Assembly: GCF_003999975.1 (NCBI RefSeq)
Contig: NZ_RJAC01000047.1
Coordinates: 1-32,689, forward strand
Reading direction: 5' to 3'
Origin: Actinoplanes solisilvae
GTDB taxonomy: Bacteria > Actinomycetota > Actinomycetes > Mycobacteriales > Micromonosporaceae
DNA: 32,689 bases
The position numbers were made by a program, and so were the translations under genes. Below are positions 6,808-14,126 of this stretch, piece by piece (position 1 is the first letter of the stretch; the number at the start of each line of letters is the position of its first letter). The notes under the pieces were generated by a model that saw nothing but the letters and a program-made list of their open reading frames with translations, was not told the origin of the DNA and made no database searches.

Positions 6808-8061
6808 TCACTCGCCCGAGAATCGAGCGTTGTTCAGGGTCAGGAGTGCAGCGGAGGCGATCACGCAGAGAGCACCGGCGACGACGAAGACACTGGTGTA
6901 GCTGTGGCTACTGGTGTGCAGTGCCGCGGCGGCCAGAGGGGAGGTGGCTTTGGCGATGGTCATCGGGATGACCAGAGTGCCGGCGATGGTGGCGTACCGG
7001 CGGGTCTCGTAGCGCTTGGCAAGCAGCAACGGTTTAGCGATGCTGCCGACACCGAAGCCGAGCCCGAACCCGGCCACGGCGGCGATGGCGGGGATCGCGT
7101 CGCGGCCGACCACCGGGAGGGCGGCCGCGGCGAGGGCTTGCAGGGCGAAGATGGCGGCGACCACGGTGGTGGTCCGGAAGCGGCGTTGCAGGCTGGTGGT
7201 CACCAGCCGGCCGGTGACCGAAAGGACGCCGAACAGACCGGCGACGGTGGCGGCGAACGCCGCCGTATGACCCCAGGTGATGAGCGCGGCGACCAGATGA
7301 ACGCCGACCGTGGCGATGGCGCCGGTGTGCGCGGTGAAACTGAGGGTCAGCAACCAGAACCCGCGATCGGACAGGACGGCCCTCATCCGTACGGGTGGCC
7401 GCTCGTCTTTCGGTGCGGACTCGGTGGCGGGAGGGCGGGGCGCCGAGCGCAGGACAGTGGCGTGCAGCGGGATGGTGAGCAGGGCGTGGATGATCGCGAG
7501 GACGAGCAGGGTGGTGCGCCAGTCGTAGCGGTCGACGAGCCATCCGGTCAGGGACATGAAGATGGTGCTGGCGAACCCGGCGACGACGGTCAGCGCAAGC
7601 AGGGCCGACGACCGCCGCTTCGGGGTGTGCCAGGCGATGATGACGGCGAACGCGGCTTCGTAGAGGCAGGCGGCCGAGGCGAGACCGATGCCGATCTGGA
7701 CCGCGTACAGCTGCCACAGACTGTCGATCTGCGACCAGGCGAGGAGCAGTGCCGTGCCGGCAGCCGATCCTGTGGTCATCAGAGCCCGGCCACCGTGTTT
7801 GTCGAGCCATCGGCCGACGGGGACGGCGAGGGCGGCGGAGGCGAGCACGGAGGCGGTGAAGCTGCCGGTGATCGCGGTGGTGGAGGCGTTCAGGTCGGTG
7901 GCCAGGGGGATGAGGAAGACGGCGAAGGCGTAGTAGAGGGTGCCGTAGCCGACGGTCTGGGTGATCGCGAGCGCGGCGACGATCGCCTTCGCGCGTGGGG
8001 AGTCGAGTCCGTGCCGGCCGCCGACGGGTTGGTCGGCGGCCAGCACGCGGTCGGTGGTCAC
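6808..8061 (-). CDS. Major facilitator superfamily transporter, probable arsenical exporter
   Basis: A 417-residue protein with about 12 hydrophobic helices and the MFS A-motif-like loop between helices 2 and 3 (VGRWLDKHGGRALM). The central cytoplasmic loop is basic and Pro-rich (about residues 205-225). It starts at a GTG at 8061, 3 bases after the stop of the upstream Cys-rich gene, so the two are almost certainly co-transcribed. The divergent ArsR repressor and shared operators point to efflux of an arsenical or related thiophilic compound. The substrate is inferred from context only. It is not ArsB or Acr3, which belong to other families. Confidence 0.88.
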   Translation of the reverse strand: MTTDRVLAADQPVGGRHGLDSPRAKAIVAALAITQTVGYGTLYYAFAVFLIPLATDLNASTTAITGSFTASVLASAALAVPVGRWLDKHGGRALMTTGSAAGTALLLAWSQIDSLWQLYAVQIGIGLASAACLYEAAFAVIIAWHTPKRRSSALLALTVVAGFASTIFMSLTGWLVDRYDWRTTLLVLAIIHALLTIPLHATVLRSAPRPPATESAPKDERPPVRMRAVLSDRGFWLLTLSFTAHTGAIATVGVHLVAALITWGHTAAFAATVAGLFGVLSVTGRLVTTSLQRRFRTTTVVAAIFALQALAAAALPVVGRDAIPAIAAVAGFGLGFGVGSIAKPLLLAKRYETRRYATIAGTLVIPMTIAKATSPLAAAALHTSSHSYTSVFVVAGALCVIASAALLTLNNARFSGE

Positions 8062-8064
8062 AGG

Positions 8065-8382
8065 TCAGCTGCAGCAGCCGCCGGTCCCGGCGGTGATGCT
8101 GTCGGCGTCCAGCGGCACGTTGCTGCTGCACACCCCGGTCTGGGGCAGGTCGAGATGGACGTCGCGGGCGGCCGCCCAGTCACCGGCGAGGGCGGCGACA
8201 ACCGAGCGGGCCTGCTCGTAGCCGGTGGCCATCTGCTCTGCGGCGGCTTCGGCGGTGGTTCCGCAACAGGGCACCACTGCTGGTGCTGGCAGCTGTGTTA
8301 TGCAGCAACCACCATCCGAACTTGCCCCGGGGGCGTTGGCCTGGCCGGCGGCGAGGTCTTCACCGGTTTGCTGATCACTCAT
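8065..8382 (-). CDS. Small cysteine-rich protein of an arsenic-type cassette
   Basis: A 105-residue protein from the ATG at 8382. Seven Cys residues fall in pairs and singles: GGCC near residue 25, PCCG near 39, GVCS near 84, and a terminal GGCCS. Between them is a short helical region (EQMATGYEQARSVVAALAGD). It has no signal peptide or membrane helix, so it is probably cytosolic. The vicinal Cys pairs and the GGCC tail recall trivalent-arsenic sites such as the tail of the ArsD metallochaperone, but the overall sequence is not ArsD. It lies first in a two-gene unit with the MFS transporter and is divergent from arsR. A metal(loid)-binding or donating role is a reasonable inference. It could instead be the C-terminal remnant of a larger arsenic enzyme. 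Confidence 0.75.
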   Translation of the reverse strand: MSDQQTGEDLAAGQANAPGASSDGGCCITQLPAPAVVPCCGTTAEAAAEQMATGYEQARSVVAALAGDWAAARDVHLDLPQTGVCSSNVPLDADSITAGTGGCCS

Positions 8383-8417
8383 GGCGGCCCTCCCGCAACA
8401 CGAGATGGATTCGAATA

Positions 8418-8449
8418 GCATCGAACTCGATGCCTGTCGAAATCGACAG
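8418..8449. promoter_or_regulatory. Two abutting palindromes, probable ArsR operators
   Basis: Two perfect 16-base palindromes touch end to end: gcatcgaactcgatgc (8418-8433) and ctgtcgaaatcgacag (8434-8449). They share a TCGA-N2-TCGA core. They sit in the 102-base gap between the divergent Cys-rich/MFS unit and arsR, where an autoregulatory ArsR dimer pair would be expected to bind. A further partial copy (gtcaatctcgac) lies nearer the arsR start. Confidence 0.7.
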
Positions 8450-8484
8450 TTGCACATTGTTTCGGTATCTGTCAATCTCGACCC

Positions 8485-8843
8485 ATGTCGAAATCAGCGC
8501 CTGCGGCCGTCGTCGATCTCAGCGCGTCCGCGTGCTGCGCCCCGCTCGCGCAGAGCCGCATGCCGGCCGGGGCGGCCGGCGGTCTCGCCCCGGCGTTCAA
8601 GGCTCTCGGGATCTAATCCGCCTGCAGCTGATGTCGATGATCGCCTCAGCGTCCGGGGGCGAGATCTGTGTCTGCGACCTGACGCCGGCCTTCGAGATCT
8701 CCGGCCCGACCATCTCGCACCACCTCAAGGTGCTCAAGGAAGCCGGCCTCGTCTCGGCGGAGCGGCGGGCCAGCTGGGTCTACTACCGCGCCCAGCCGCA
8801 ACTCATGCGCCAGCTCTCGGCAATGCTCGACATCGATGGCTGA
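8485..8843 (+). pseudogene. ArsR-family arsenic-sensing repressor with a one-base frameshift
   Basis: The ATG at 8485 opens MSKSAPAAVVDLSASACCAP and runs 43 codons, through FKALG, to a TAA at 8614. The rest of the ArsR domain continues without a break in the next frame from 8610: IRLQLMSMIAS, then EICVCDLTPAFEISGPTISH, HLKVLKEAGLV and VYYRAQPQ. Restoring one G in the GGG at 8608-8610 rejoins them into a normal protein of about 119 residues. CVCDLT is the As(III)/Sb(III)-binding motif of classical ArsR, and the N-terminal CC pair may add ligands. The intact operators suggest either a very recent mutation or a sequencing error. As written, no full repressor would be made. Confidence 0.85.
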
Positions 8844-8890
8844 GTGGCGGCGATCACGCAACGGGGATGGGCTTGAGGCCACAAGAAAGC

Positions 8891-8911
8891 TCAGCGATCA
8901 TTGACTCAATG
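8891..8911. promoter_or_regulatory. TTGACTCAA palindrome, candidate ArsR operator without an obvious gene
   Basis: The segment tcagcgatcattgactcaat followed by g contains the perfect palindrome cattga-c-tcaatg. It has the same TCAGC prefix and TTGA-S-TCAA core as the two sites upstream of arsC (27212 and 27292). No intact gene follows in the next 140 bases; a short frame (THLTGSRDLPVVADILTRLA) may be a gene remnant. Confidence 0.45.
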
Positions 8912-9046
8912 AACGGCGATCTTCACCCACCTCACCGGCTCGCGGGACCTTCCCGTTGTCGCCGACATCCTCACACGTTTGGCCACCGAACTCACCCGAT
9001 GTTCAGCAGGTCAACGTCCAGCCTGCGACCGCGCGCAGCGCCCAGA

Positions 9047-9433
9047 TCAGGATGGTCTCATGGTGTCCGGGCTGATCGCGGCGGTGTTGTTCTCGCCGCT
9101 GGGCGGGGCGCCCGGTGCAGCGTCGATAGTGGCGCCGAACCATCCTTCCAGCTGGGCCAGGTCGTCCGGTGGCTCCGCCGGGGACGGGCATCCTGTCGCT
9201 TCGGGCAGAGGCTCGTGGTTGCTGGCGTACAGGCAGGCTGGGAGCTGGACCCGGGTGGGGTGGACACATTCGGGGAGGCCGGTCGTGGCGTTGGTTCGGT
9301 ATCCGGCGGCCGGGTCGTAGCGGGACGCCGGGCCGGGTCGGTCCAGGACGTCGAACTCGCCGATCGGCAGCGCCTTGGCAGGGCAGGCAGGGCATGTGTC
9401 CAGCCGCCACCTGTCGCCGTGGCCCAGGTCCAT
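9047..9433 (-). CDS. Hypothetical protein with a CPAC motif
   Basis: A 128-residue reverse-strand frame from the ATG at 9433. Codons consistently end in G or C. It reads MDLGHGDRWRLDTCPACPAK, then IGEFDVLDRPGPA, and contains five Cys in all, including the CPAC pair near residue 14. No family is recognised. The Cys pair could hold zinc, but there is no clear second pair at the usual spacing. Longer upstream starts (to 9559) would run almost into the start of the divergent phosphatase gene, so the ATG at 9433 is preferred. Confidence 0.55.
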   Translation of the reverse strand: MDLGHGDRWRLDTCPACPAKALPIGEFDVLDRPGPASRYDPAAGYRTNATTGLPECVHPTRVQLPACLYASNHEPLPEATGCPSPAEPPDDLAQLEGWFGATIDAAPGAPPSGENNTAAISPDTMRPS

Positions 9434-9566
9434 GGCCACGATCGTATGTGCGGGCGTACGCGGTGGAGGCCCGGCCGGCTGCTTCTCCTTCGTTCGTGCG
9501 ACGCGGTCGTGTCGGTTCGCACACCGTGTGCGGGTGCCGGGTCGCCATACGCCTAGCATCCGTTCG

Positions 9567-11084
9567 ATGGCGACCGTGCTAGTTGTCGATGACGATGCTC
9601 CCAGCCGGGAGTTTCTGCGGACGTTGCTGTGCTACGGCGGGCACCAGGTCGAGCAGGCATCCGATGGTGGCAGCGCCCTGGCGATGGCCGCGCGACGGCC
9701 GCCGGACGTGGTGATCACCGATGTCCTGATGCCGGGCCTGGACGGCTACGCGCTGGCCCATGCGCTGCGCGGGGAGCCGGCGACCAGGCACATCCCGATC
9801 GTGTTCAGCACCGCGCATTTCGGGGTTCAGGAGGTTCGGCCGCGGGCGGACGCCTGCGGCGTGCAGCATGTGATCCTCAAACCGGCGCAGCCCTCGACGA
9901 TCCTGGCCACGATCGACTCTCTGCTGGCCGATGGGCGGCTGTCCGTCTCTCCCGCCGAGCAGGTGGCCGAGAGCCAGCGGCTGACCCGGTCCGGCACGTG
10001 GGAGATCGATCTGACCACCGATACGATCGTGGTCTCGGCCGAACTGCGCGACATTCTTCGGTTGCCGTCGACTCGGCTGACGGTGCATGAGTTGAGGCGT
10101 CGGGTGCATCCGGACGACGTGGCCCGGATCGCGACCATGGCCGAGACGACGTGGTGCGCCGGTTCATCGGTCGCGACCGAGTTACGGGTTGCGGACACGG
10201 CCGGCGCGGTCCGCGAGCTGATCGTGTCGTGCTTGGCCGCGCCTGCCGATGCGTCCGCGACGGTGTCGCGGCTGTGGGGGGTTGCCCAGGACGTTACGCA
10301 AATCCGTGCGGATGCACGGATCTCCGCACAGACGCAGGTGGATTGGCACGCGGTGCGCCGAACGATCGACGCGCTGCATCGCGCGGTCCTGCCATCGACA
10401 TTGCCCGCCGTAGCCGGCGTGGATCTGGCCGCGTTGTACCTACCCGCCCCGGAGCGGCTGGACATCGGTGCGGGCTGGTACGACGCGCGGGTGGTGGATG
10501 GGGGCCGGCTGCTGCTGTCGGTCGGTAAGGTCGCCGGACACGAGCGGCATCCGGCCGCGGTCATGGGCCACGCGCTTGCCGTGCTTCAGGCCTACGCTCA
10601 CGATGATCCCGATCCAGCCGGAGTGCTGACCCGGCTCAATCGGTTCCTGATCGAGAACGGCCGGGACGACACGTTCGTCACTGCGGTCGTGGCACTCTAC
10701 GACCCGGGAACCGGCCGTCTGCGGGTGGCCAACGGTGGACATCCGGCGCCGGTGGTGGTCACGCGCGACGGTGACGCCGGCGCGGCGGCACTGCTGCGGA
10801 CCCAGGGCCCGGCCCTCGGCGTCCTGCCCGATGCCGTGTTCCCGCAGCGTGACCTTTCGCTGCCGGCGAACTCAGCGTTCTGCGCCTACACCGACGGCCT
10901 GACCGACCGGCACGGTGCGGCATCGGTCGATGGGCGGCTGCTGCGGGTGGCCGCAGAGGAGTTCGGCCGACTCGATCCGGACCAGCCGGCTGCCGAACTC
11001 CTGACGGAAACCATCGTCCGGGGCATGCTCGGGGGCACCGCCCCTGACGACGACGTGTGTCTGGCGGTCCTGCACGTCACCTGA
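9567..11084 (+). CDS. Receiver-PAS-SpoIIE-type phosphatase protein with a degenerate catalytic site
   Basis: A 505-residue protein from the ATG at 9567. Residues 1-120 form a receiver with the acidic pocket (VVDDD), phosphoacceptor Asp52 (VITDVLMPGLDG) and the conserved Lys (ILKPA). Residues about 135-250 form a PAS-like domain (SGTWEIDLTTDTIVVSAELR...VHPDD). Residues about 265-505 are a PP2C/SpoIIE-type phosphatase domain of the RsbU class. In that domain the usual GGDWYD reads GAGWYD and the usual GDVAGHG reads GKVAGHE, so two expected metal-binding Asp residues are replaced. The late YTDGLTD and DDDVCLAVL motifs are retained. Family knowledge predicts regulation of anti-sigma antagonists, but this copy may be inactive or a pseudophosphatase. 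Confidence 0.88.
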   Translation: MATVLVVDDDAPSREFLRTLLCYGGHQVEQASDGGSALAMAARRPPDVVITDVLMPGLDGYALAHALRGEPATRHIPIVFSTAHFGVQEVRPRADACGVQHVILKPAQPSTILATIDSLLADGRLSVSPAEQVAESQRLTRSGTWEIDLTTDTIVVSAELRDILRLPSTRLTVHELRRRVHPDDVARIATMAETTWCAGSSVATELRVADTAGAVRELIVSCLAAPADASATVSRLWGVAQDVTQIRADARISAQTQVDWHAVRRTIDALHRAVLPSTLPAVAGVDLAALYLPAPERLDIGAGWYDARVVDGGRLLLSVGKVAGHERHPAAVMGHALAVLQAYAHDDPDPAGVLTRLNRFLIENGRDDTFVTAVVALYDPGTGRLRVANGGHPAPVVVTRDGDAGAAALLRTQGPALGVLPDAVFPQRDLSLPANSAFCAYTDGLTDRHGAASVDGRLLRVAAEEFGRLDPDQPAAELLTETIVRGMLGGTAPDDDVCLAVLHVT

Positions 11085-11090
11085 AAGGCC

Positions 11091-11456
11091 TCACGGCTCG
11101 GCGCCGAGATACTCGTCCACGGCGCTGAGCAGGTCGGTTATCTCGTACGGCTTGAGCAGGAACAACCTTGCGCCGTTCGCGAGTGTCCGCCGGCGGACGG
11201 CGGGGTCGGTGTCTCCGCTGACGACGATCACGGGAATGTTCCGGGCCCGCAGGTCGGCGAGAATCCGCTCGCCGCTGACGTCCGGCAGCTCGAGGTCGAG
11301 CAGGACGAGATGGGGGCGCTGCTGATCGGCGCGGGCCAGGCCGGTGCGTCCATCCGGGGCGGACCGGAACGTGACGGCGGGCCGGGCTCGCAGAACCCGT
11401 TCGACGAGCATCGTGTTGATGGGGCTGTCCTCGATGTACAGCACGGTCATTGTCAT
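11091..11456 (-). CDS. Single-domain response regulator (CheY-like)
   Basis: A 121-residue receiver with no output domain. The acidic pair is in LYIEDSP, the phosphoacceptor Asp in LVLLDLELPDVSG, the Thr/Ser in VVSGDTDP and the Lys in FLLKPYE. All phosphotransfer residues are present. Its ATG at 11456 overlaps the stop of the upstream hybrid kinase by the ATGA arrangement, so the two are translationally coupled and probably partners. It may relay phosphate from the kinase or act as a sink. Confidence 0.9.
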   Translation of the reverse strand: MTMTVLYIEDSPINTMLVERVLRARPAVTFRSAPDGRTGLARADQQRPHLVLLDLELPDVSGERILADLRARNIPVIVVSGDTDPAVRRRTLANGARLFLLKPYEITDLLSAVDEYLGAEP

Positions 11457-13351
11457 GTGGGGGACGCTGTCACGTCGATCCGGTTGTCCAGGACGGATCG
11501 GACTTTCTCGGTGAGGGCCGCCGCGGTGAAGGGCTTGTCGAGGAACGCTACGGTCCGGTCGTCGCCGGTATCGGTGAGCACGCCGCGGGTATACGCGGAC
11601 GTCAAGATCACCGGCAGGCCTGGCCGGATTGCGGTGAGCCGGTCGGCCAGTTGCTGGCCGTTCATCCCCGGCATGATGACGTCGGTGACCAGCAGGTCGA
11701 TGTCCGGGTTGCCTCGGGCCACCGCCAGTGCGTGCTCGCCATCGACGCCCACCAGCACCTTGTATCCCGCGGCGGCCAGTATCCGTTGGCTGAGTCGGCG
11801 CACAGCCGGATCGTCCTCGGCGAGCAGGATCGTCCCGGTGCCTTGTGTTAGCCGCTGCGGTGCGACCGTCTCGCCGACGGAGTCGGCGGCCATGGCCGCG
11901 GCGGGCAGGTGGATGTCGAATCTCGTGCCCTCGTCCGGCCAAGATTCGACCCGTACGTGGCCGCCGGCCCTGGTGACGATGCCGTACACGGTGGACAGTC
12001 CGAGGCCGGTGCCCTGGCCCGGGCCCTTCGTGGTGAAGAACGGCTCGAACACCCGGGCGGCCACCTCCGGTGTCATGCCTGAGCCGCTGTCGGTGACGGC
12101 GATGAGCACCTGATCCTCGTCATCACGGACGACCCGGTCGGTGCCGATGGTGACGGTTCCGCCGTCCGGCATCGCGTCCCGGGCATTGATCACGAGGTTC
12201 ACCAGGACCTGCTCGAGCTGGCCGGGATCGATATGCGCCGGGGTCGGCCCGGCGGCCGGGATGACCAGCAGGTCGACGTCCTCGCGGATGAGTCTGCGCA
12301 GCAGGACCTCGAGGCGGGCGACGAGCTCGGCGACATCGACCGCCTGTGGCCGGGCGGTCTGTGCGCGGGAGAAGGTCAGGAGCTGACGGGTGAGCGTGCT
12401 CGCGCGGGAGGCCGCGTCACGGATCATCGCGAGGTCGCCGGCGGTGGTCTCGTCGGCGTCTGCGATCAGCAGCGCGGCGTATCCGTCGATGACGGTCAGC
12501 AGGTTGTTGAAATCGTGTGCGAGCCCGCCGGCGAGCTGGCCCACCGCCTCGAGTTTCTGCGCCTGGTGAAGCTGCGCCTCGATACTCTTCTGCTCGGTCA
12601 CGTCGGCGACCATCGCCAGCGCGCCGAACGGATCACCGGCGTCGTCGATCCGGGCCGTCAGGGTGATCCGGACCCACCCGCCCCGACCGGCGCCGGCCTG
12701 CAACCCGACCTCGACACGCGTCGCCCCACGGCTGCGCACCTCGGTCAGCGCTTGCGCGGCCACGCTCCGGTCGGCGGTCGTTACGAACTCCAGCATCGGG
12801 GCACCGGACAGCTCGGACGCCTCGCGGCCCACCATCGAAGCGAACTGGTCGTTGGCGTACCCGATCCGCCCGTCGCTGTCGAGGACGACGACGCCCTCGC
12901 TCGTGGTTTCCACGATCTCGCGGTAGCGTTCCTCGCTGGCGCGCAGGTCCGCCTCCGCCGTCTGTCGCAGCCGCAGGTCCTCGAACAGGGCCGCGCCGCG
13001 CACGAGCGCCGGGAACCGCCCGCGCAACGTCCAATACCAGACGGCCAGCACGGCGGTCACGGTGTCCCATCCGGCGGCTTGGAAGTCCATGCCGAACGCC
13101 ATTCGCATGGCCGTTCCCGCGTGCATGTCCCCGCCGAGGTACGGAAGCAGGAGGTGCACCGTATGCGATCCGTGGTGCACCGCACAGGTGAAGAAGATCG
13201 ACGCGGTCGCCAGGCCGAGCGGGTTTTTACGCCATTGACTCGACTGCCACAGCCCCCGCCCGATCGCGAAGGAGATCGCGAGGTAGGCGATCAGGATCAC
13301 CGCGTTGGCCAGCGCGGTCAGTTGCCACCAGGTGTCTGTCCAACCGTCCAC
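11453..13351 (-). CDS. Membrane hybrid histidine kinase (TM-PAS-HisKA-HATPase-REC)
   Basis: About 632 residues from a GTG at 13351, preceded by an AAAAGGGG ribosome binding site; in-frame starts further upstream lie inside the preceding gene. Three hydrophobic helices occupy about residues 8-120. The second contains several His residues (TCAVHHGSHTVH). A PAS domain follows (SEERYREIVETTSEGVVVLD). The kinase core has the H-box LAGGLAHDFNNLLTVIDGYA, N-box NLVINARDAM, and G-boxes DSGSGM and GTGLGLSTVYGIV. A C-terminal receiver carries VTDVIMPGMNG and FLDKPF. The HDFNN H-box places it in the NtrB-like/hybrid class. It follows a PAS-HisKA gene by 13 bases and overlaps a response regulator gene. 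Confidence 0.9.
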   Translation of the reverse strand: MDGWTDTWWQLTALANAVILIAYLAISFAIGRGLWQSSQWRKNPLGLATASIFFTCAVHHGSHTVHLLLPYLGGDMHAGTAMRMAFGMDFQAAGWDTVTAVLAVWYWTLRGRFPALVRGAALFEDLRLRQTAEADLRASEERYREIVETTSEGVVVLDSDGRIGYANDQFASMVGREASELSGAPMLEFVTTADRSVAAQALTEVRSRGATRVEVGLQAGAGRGGWVRITLTARIDDAGDPFGALAMVADVTEQKSIEAQLHQAQKLEAVGQLAGGLAHDFNNLLTVIDGYAALLIADADETTAGDLAMIRDAASRASTLTRQLLTFSRAQTARPQAVDVAELVARLEVLLRRLIREDVDLLVIPAAGPTPAHIDPGQLEQVLVNLVINARDAMPDGGTVTIGTDRVVRDDEDQVLIAVTDSGSGMTPEVAARVFEPFFTTKGPGQGTGLGLSTVYGIVTRAGGHVRVESWPDEGTRFDIHLPAAAMAADSVGETVAPQRLTQGTGTILLAEDDPAVRRLSQRILAAAGYKVLVGVDGEHALAVARGNPDIDLLVTDVIMPGMNGQQLADRLTAIRPGLPVILTSAYTRGVLTDTGDDRTVAFLDKPFTAAALTEKVRSVLDNRIDVTASPT

Positions 13352-13364
13352 GGCCCGCCCCTTT

Positions 13365-13883
13365 TCACGGCAGTTGGTTGATGCGTGACAGGAGTTGTTC
13401 CGCACTGGTCTGCACGAGCCGCAGCTGATGCACCTGCTCGTCGTTCAGCGGGCCGGGCAGACGCATCAGCAGAGTTCCGGTGAAGCCGATGATGGCGTTC
13501 AACGGGGTACGCAACTCATGCCCGAGCCGGCTTGCCGTATCCGCCCATGACGTGGTGGCGACGCCGATCGTGGCACCCGTGCCGTCGAGGATCGCGGTAG
13601 CGCGCACCCGCACCCGCACCGTCGTCCCGTCCCGATGCGTTCGCTCGCTGACGAATTCACCGACGTCGTGGCCATCCGCGACTCGCCGCAGAGCGGCCGC
13701 CTCGCCAGGCGGGTAGAACTGTTGCGCCCGGCTGCCGACCATCATCACGGCGGGATAGCCGTACAACTCCTCCGCCGCCGGGTTCCAGACAGTGACGGCC
13801 CCGTCGAGCTTCTCGACCACGATCGCCTCACGCGCGGAAAGAACCATCATGGCGGCAAGATCGGCCGAACCGGAAGCATGCAC
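13365..13883 (-). CDS. PAS-HisKA protein lacking the ATPase domain
   Basis: A 172-residue protein. A PAS domain covers about residues 10-118 (MVLSAREAIVVEKLDGAVTV...NPAAEELYGY). A HisKA dimerisation helix pair follows with the phospho-His motif LGHELRTPLNAIIGF. The protein stops right after the second helix (TSAEQLLSRINQLP), where kinases normally continue into DLLDLAK and the HATPase domain. No ATP-binding domain follows in any frame before the next gene. It may accept phosphate from, or dimerise with, the kinase encoded 13 bases downstream, or be a truncated kinase kept as a sensor. Confidence 0.83.
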   Translation of the reverse strand: MHASGSADLAAMMVLSAREAIVVEKLDGAVTVWNPAAEELYGYPAVMMVGSRAQQFYPPGEAAALRRVADGHDVGEFVSERTHRDGTTVRVRVRATAILDGTGATIGVATTSWADTASRLGHELRTPLNAIIGFTGTLLMRLPGPLNDEQVHQLRLVQTSAEQLLSRINQLP

Positions 13884-14126
13884 GCCTGGACCCTAGCGAC
13901 GCGAGACAGGGAATGTATGTCACCGAAAGAGTGACGCGGCCCGACGGCACCGAACGTTGCCGAAGGCCACAAACTGTGCCGCTGTGGCCGTGGGGACTGC
14001 CCCGAGTTCAGTTGCTCGCGCAGCGCTCGGCTGAACGCGAGTGCCACACGGCTCAGACTGATCGTCTGGAGTGGAACCCGACGGCTGGTCGTCGCGCCGC
14101 TTGCCGGTTCCCGATAGATTCTCGGA

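Noticed and set aside
6904..8418. Long forward open frame of 504 codons
   Set aside because: It is antisense to the MFS transporter and Cys-rich gene, is dominated by Gly/Asp/Glu repeats and has no recognisable domain; a high-GC shadow frame.
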